Assembly (NCBI GenBank): GCA_020741375.1
Contig: DYZF01000238.1
Coordinates: 1 to 8,008 of the forward strand
DNA: 8,008 bases
Direction: 5' to 3'
Origin: Tessaracoccus flavescens
Lineage (GTDB): Bacteria; Actinomycetota; Actinomycetes; Propionibacteriales; Propionibacteriaceae
The notes under the pieces were generated by a model that was not told the origin of the DNA, did not search any database, and was given only the letters and a program-made list of their open reading frames with translations. Both the position numbers and the translations under genes were made by a program. Positions 6,217 through 8,008 of this stretch are shown one piece after another (position 1 is the stretch's first letter; each line of letters begins with the position of its first letter).

Positions 6217-7482
6217 TCAGCGTCGGTAGGTTTCCACCCCGCGAAGGTAGGTGGCTTCCACGGGATCCGGCAGCGACCTGCCGTGGTACGGGTTGTTCCG
6301 CGAAATGGAGGCCGAGGCTTCCTTGTCCACCGTGCCCATGCGCTCGGGATCGATCAGCACCAGGTTGGCCGGTTCACCGACGGTGAGCGGCCTGCCCTGA
6401 TTCTTGAGCGAGGCCACCTTCGCGGGTGCATGCGACATGCGATCAGCCACGCCAGCCCAATCCAGTCGGCCGGGCTTCACCATGGTCTCGATCACCACGG
6501 AGAGCGCCTGCTCCAAGCCGAGCATGCCCGGACGAGCATCGACGAACGCGTGATCCTTGTCCTGCGCGGCGTGCGGGGCGTGGTCGGTGCCGACGACGTC
6601 GATGGTTCCGTCGGCCAGTGCTTCGCGCACAGCCTCGATGTGCTCCGAGGTGCGCAGCGGGGGATTGACCTTGAACGTGGTGTCGTAGCCCATGAGCTCC
6701 TCGGTGCCGAGCAGCAGGTGGTGCGGGGTGACCTCGGCGGTGACGTTGATGCCACGGGCCTTGGCCCAGCGGACCACCTCGACGCCTTCAGCCGTGGAGA
6801 TGTGGCACACGTGCAGCCGCGATCCTGTGGCCTCGGCCAGCATCGCGTCGCGGGCGATGATGGTCGATTCCGCCACGGGCGGCCAGCCCCCCAGACCTAG
6901 ACGGCCCGAGATCTCGCCCTCGTGGCAGCAGGCACCGGGGCCCGCGAGGAAGCTGTCCTGCGAGTGCTGCGCGATGACGCCCCCGAAAGGCTTGACCCAC
7001 TCGAGCGCGCGGCGCATCAGCTGCGGGTTCATGAGGCACATGCCGTCGTCGGAGAACATCGTCACGCCGGCGCGGGAGCGGTTCATCAGCCCCAGCTCCG
7101 CGAGTTCCTCGCCCTGGAGCCCCTTCGAGATGGCGCCGATGACGACGACGTCGACCAGCCCGGCCTTTTGGCCCAGCTCAAGGATGTGCTCGGCCTTCTC
7201 GGCCGTGTCCGTGACCGGCTGTGTGTTGGCCATGGCGCACACGGCCGTGAAGCCGCCGCGGGCCGCGGCACGCGAACCGCTCAGCACCGTCTCCGCGTCC
7301 TCACGGCCGGGTTCACGCAGGTGCGTGTGCACGTCCACCAGGCCGGGCAGCGCCATGAGGCCGTCGCAGTCGACGACGGTGGCGCCGGACGGCGCGTCGT
7401 CGACGATGAAGCCGTCGCTCAGGTGCAGATCGAGGCTCGTGCCATCCGGCAGCGTCACTCCTCGCAGCGTGGTTGCGGTCAT
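6217..7482 (-). CDS. pyrC: Dihydroorotase (type I)
   Basis: Third step of de novo pyrimidine synthesis: reversible cyclisation of N-carbamoyl-L-aspartate to dihydroorotate, in the cytoplasm; a zinc amidohydrolase. The 421 residues are near the usual 425-430. Seen: metal-binding HTHLREPG with His52 and His54; MANTQPVTD 84-92; FSDDG 143-147 with the bridging Asp of type I enzymes; AQHSQ with His173; CHIST with His227; KVNPPLR 271-277 for substrate; and GTDHAPH with Asp300. Type I enzymes such as that of Aquifex form a complex with aspartate carbamoyltransferase, which fits the coupled upstream pyrB. The start ATG overlaps the pyrB stop as ATGA and has GGAGGA eight bases upstream. The protein ends LRGVETYRR, a few residues earlier than many homologs, and these last codons contain the right flanking repeat. 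Its stop is 4 bases from that of the convergent HNH gene. Confidence 0.97.
   Translation of the reverse strand: MTATTLRGVTLPDGTSLDLHLSDGFIVDDAPSGATVVDCDGLMALPGLVDVHTHLREPGREDAETVLSGSRAAARGGFTAVCAMANTQPVTDTAEKAEHILELGQKAGLVDVVVIGAISKGLQGEELAELGLMNRSRAGVTMFSDDGMCLMNPQLMRRALEWVKPFGGVIAQHSQDSFLAGPGACCHEGEISGRLGLGGWPPVAESTIIARDAMLAEATGSRLHVCHISTAEGVEVVRWAKARGINVTAEVTPHHLLLGTEELMGYDTTFKVNPPLRTSEHIEAVREALADGTIDVVGTDHAPHAAQDKDHAFVDARPGMLGLEQALSVVIETMVKPGRLDWAGVADRMSHAPAKVASLKNQGRPLTVGEPANLVLIDPERMGTVDKEASASISRNNPYHGRSLPDPVEATYLRGVETYRR
6224..6238 (-). repeat. Right copy of the short inverted repeat, inside the 3' end of pyrC
   Basis: The minus strand reads GGTGGAAACCTACCG, matching the left copy at 4889-4904 with a single-base indel and in inverted orientation. 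It encodes the Val-Glu-Thr-Tyr-Arg end of PyrC, so coding constraint alone could explain it. A related string (GGTAGGT then CCAC) follows on the plus strand at about 6246-6261. Confidence 0.35.
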
Positions 7483-8008
7483 GCGGCGTCTCCTCCAGCT
7501 AGCAGGTGGTACAGCACGCTCATCCGGACAGCGACGCCGGACGAGACTTGATCGAGAATGATGGAACGCGCCTCATCGGCCGCCGCCGACGAGATCTCCA
7601 AGCCGCGGTTAAGCGGTCCGGGGTGCGCGATGCACGCGCCCGCTTTCAGCAGGCGTAGGCGCCGCGGGGTGAGGCCGTAGCCGTCGATGTACTCGCGCTC
7701 CGACGGGAAGAATCCGCCCGCCATGCGCTCGCGCTGCACCCGCAGCATCATCGCGACATCGACGTCGGGCAGCACGGAATCAAAATCGTGGGTGGTCTCG
7801 ACGCCCCACGTCTCCACACCCGGCGGCATCAGGGTGGGCGGAGCAACCAGGACGGCCTGCGCGCCCAGCTTGTGCAGCAGCAGCACGTTGGAGCGCACCA
7901 CCCGCGAGTGCAGCAGGTCGCCGGTGATCGCCACCGTCTTGCCGTCCAGATCGCCGAGGTCGTGGGCCTTCAAGTGGCGACGAATCGAGTGGGCATCCAG
8001 CAGGGCCT
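7479..8008 (-). CDS. pyrB: Aspartate carbamoyltransferase catalytic chain, C-terminal part
   Basis: Committed second step of pyrimidine synthesis: carbamoyl phosphate + L-aspartate gives N-carbamoyl-L-aspartate. The frame is open to the right edge, giving the last 175 residues of an enzyme usually about 310 long; the N-terminal carbamoyl-phosphate domain is outside the window. Seen, in order: ALLDAHSIRRH at the hinge; ITGDLLHSRVVRSN, with the Arg equivalent to E. coli Arg167 (homologs usually read HSRVARSN); MMLRVQRERM, with the aspartate-binding Arg and Gln equivalent to E. coli Arg229 and Gln231; HPGPLNRGLEIS, with the cis-Pro active-site loop; and a C-terminal helix ending LYHLLAGGDAA. The stop overlaps the pyrC start (ATGA). 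The HPGPLNRG form is usual for ATCases that lack a PyrI regulatory chain and instead work with PyrC or PyrR-type control. Regulation cannot be judged because the operon start is not in view. Confidence 0.96.
   Translation of the reverse strand, partial: ALLDAHSIRRHLKAHDLGDLDGKTVAITGDLLHSRVVRSNVLLLHKLGAQAVLVAPPTLMPPGVETWGVETTHDFDSVLPDVDVAMMLRVQRERMAGGFFPSEREYIDGYGLTPRRLRLLKAGACIAHPGPLNRGLEISSAAADEARSIILDQVSSGVAVRMSVLYHLLAGGDAA
7491..7496 (-). promoter_or_regulatory. Shine-Dalgarno of pyrC within pyrB
   Basis: GGAGGA on the minus strand lies eight bases before the pyrC ATG, inside the last codons of pyrB. Together with the ATGA stop/start overlap it supports this start and translational coupling of the two genes. 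Confidence 0.75.

Noticed and set aside
6283..7561. Plus-strand frames of about 205-289 residues across pyrC
   Set aside because: Antisense shadows of dihydroorotase, which has all its metal ligands in the minus frame.

Overview
The window is GC-rich, tightly packed chromosomal DNA with the coding style of a high-GC Gram-positive (Actinomycetota). Three things suggest the family Propionibacteriaceae or a close relative: an actinobacterial-type full-length Lhr helicase, a 6-phosphogluconate dehydrogenase very like the Corynebacterium type, and a DUF222/13E12-type HNH protein. The family-level placement is an inference from remembered homologs, not a search result.

Layout. Positions 1-3383 (minus strand) hold most of a large Lhr-type DNA helicase, whose C-terminal end lies beyond the left edge. 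Forty bases upstream of it, on the same strand, is gnd (3424-4866), with a strong Shine-Dalgarno. A roughly 100-base divergent spacer (4867-4967) holds the gnd leader and a weak candidate promoter. On the plus strand, 4968-6212 encodes a DUF222/13E12-repeat HNH endonuclease-like protein that appears to lack the usual N-terminal segment. It meets pyrC (6217-7482, minus) tail to tail, with only 4 bases between the stop codons. pyrC overlaps the end of pyrB by ATGA, and pyrB runs off the right edge.

How the genes relate. pyrB and pyrC catalyse steps 2 and 3 of de novo pyrimidine synthesis and are translationally coupled. gnd is the oxidative pentose-phosphate enzyme that makes ribulose-5-phosphate and NADPH, so it supplies pentose for nucleotides. 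lhr is a DNA repair helicase that may be co-transcribed with gnd. The HNH gene is the only plus-strand gene and looks like an intruder between two housekeeping units. A short near-perfect inverted repeat lies on either side of it (4889-4904 and 6224-6238), but the right copy encodes the end of PyrC, so it may be coincidence.

No tRNA, rRNA, CRISPR array, transposase, integrase or defence cluster was seen. I found no convincing undescribed system. The most unusual part is the HNH gene and its borders.
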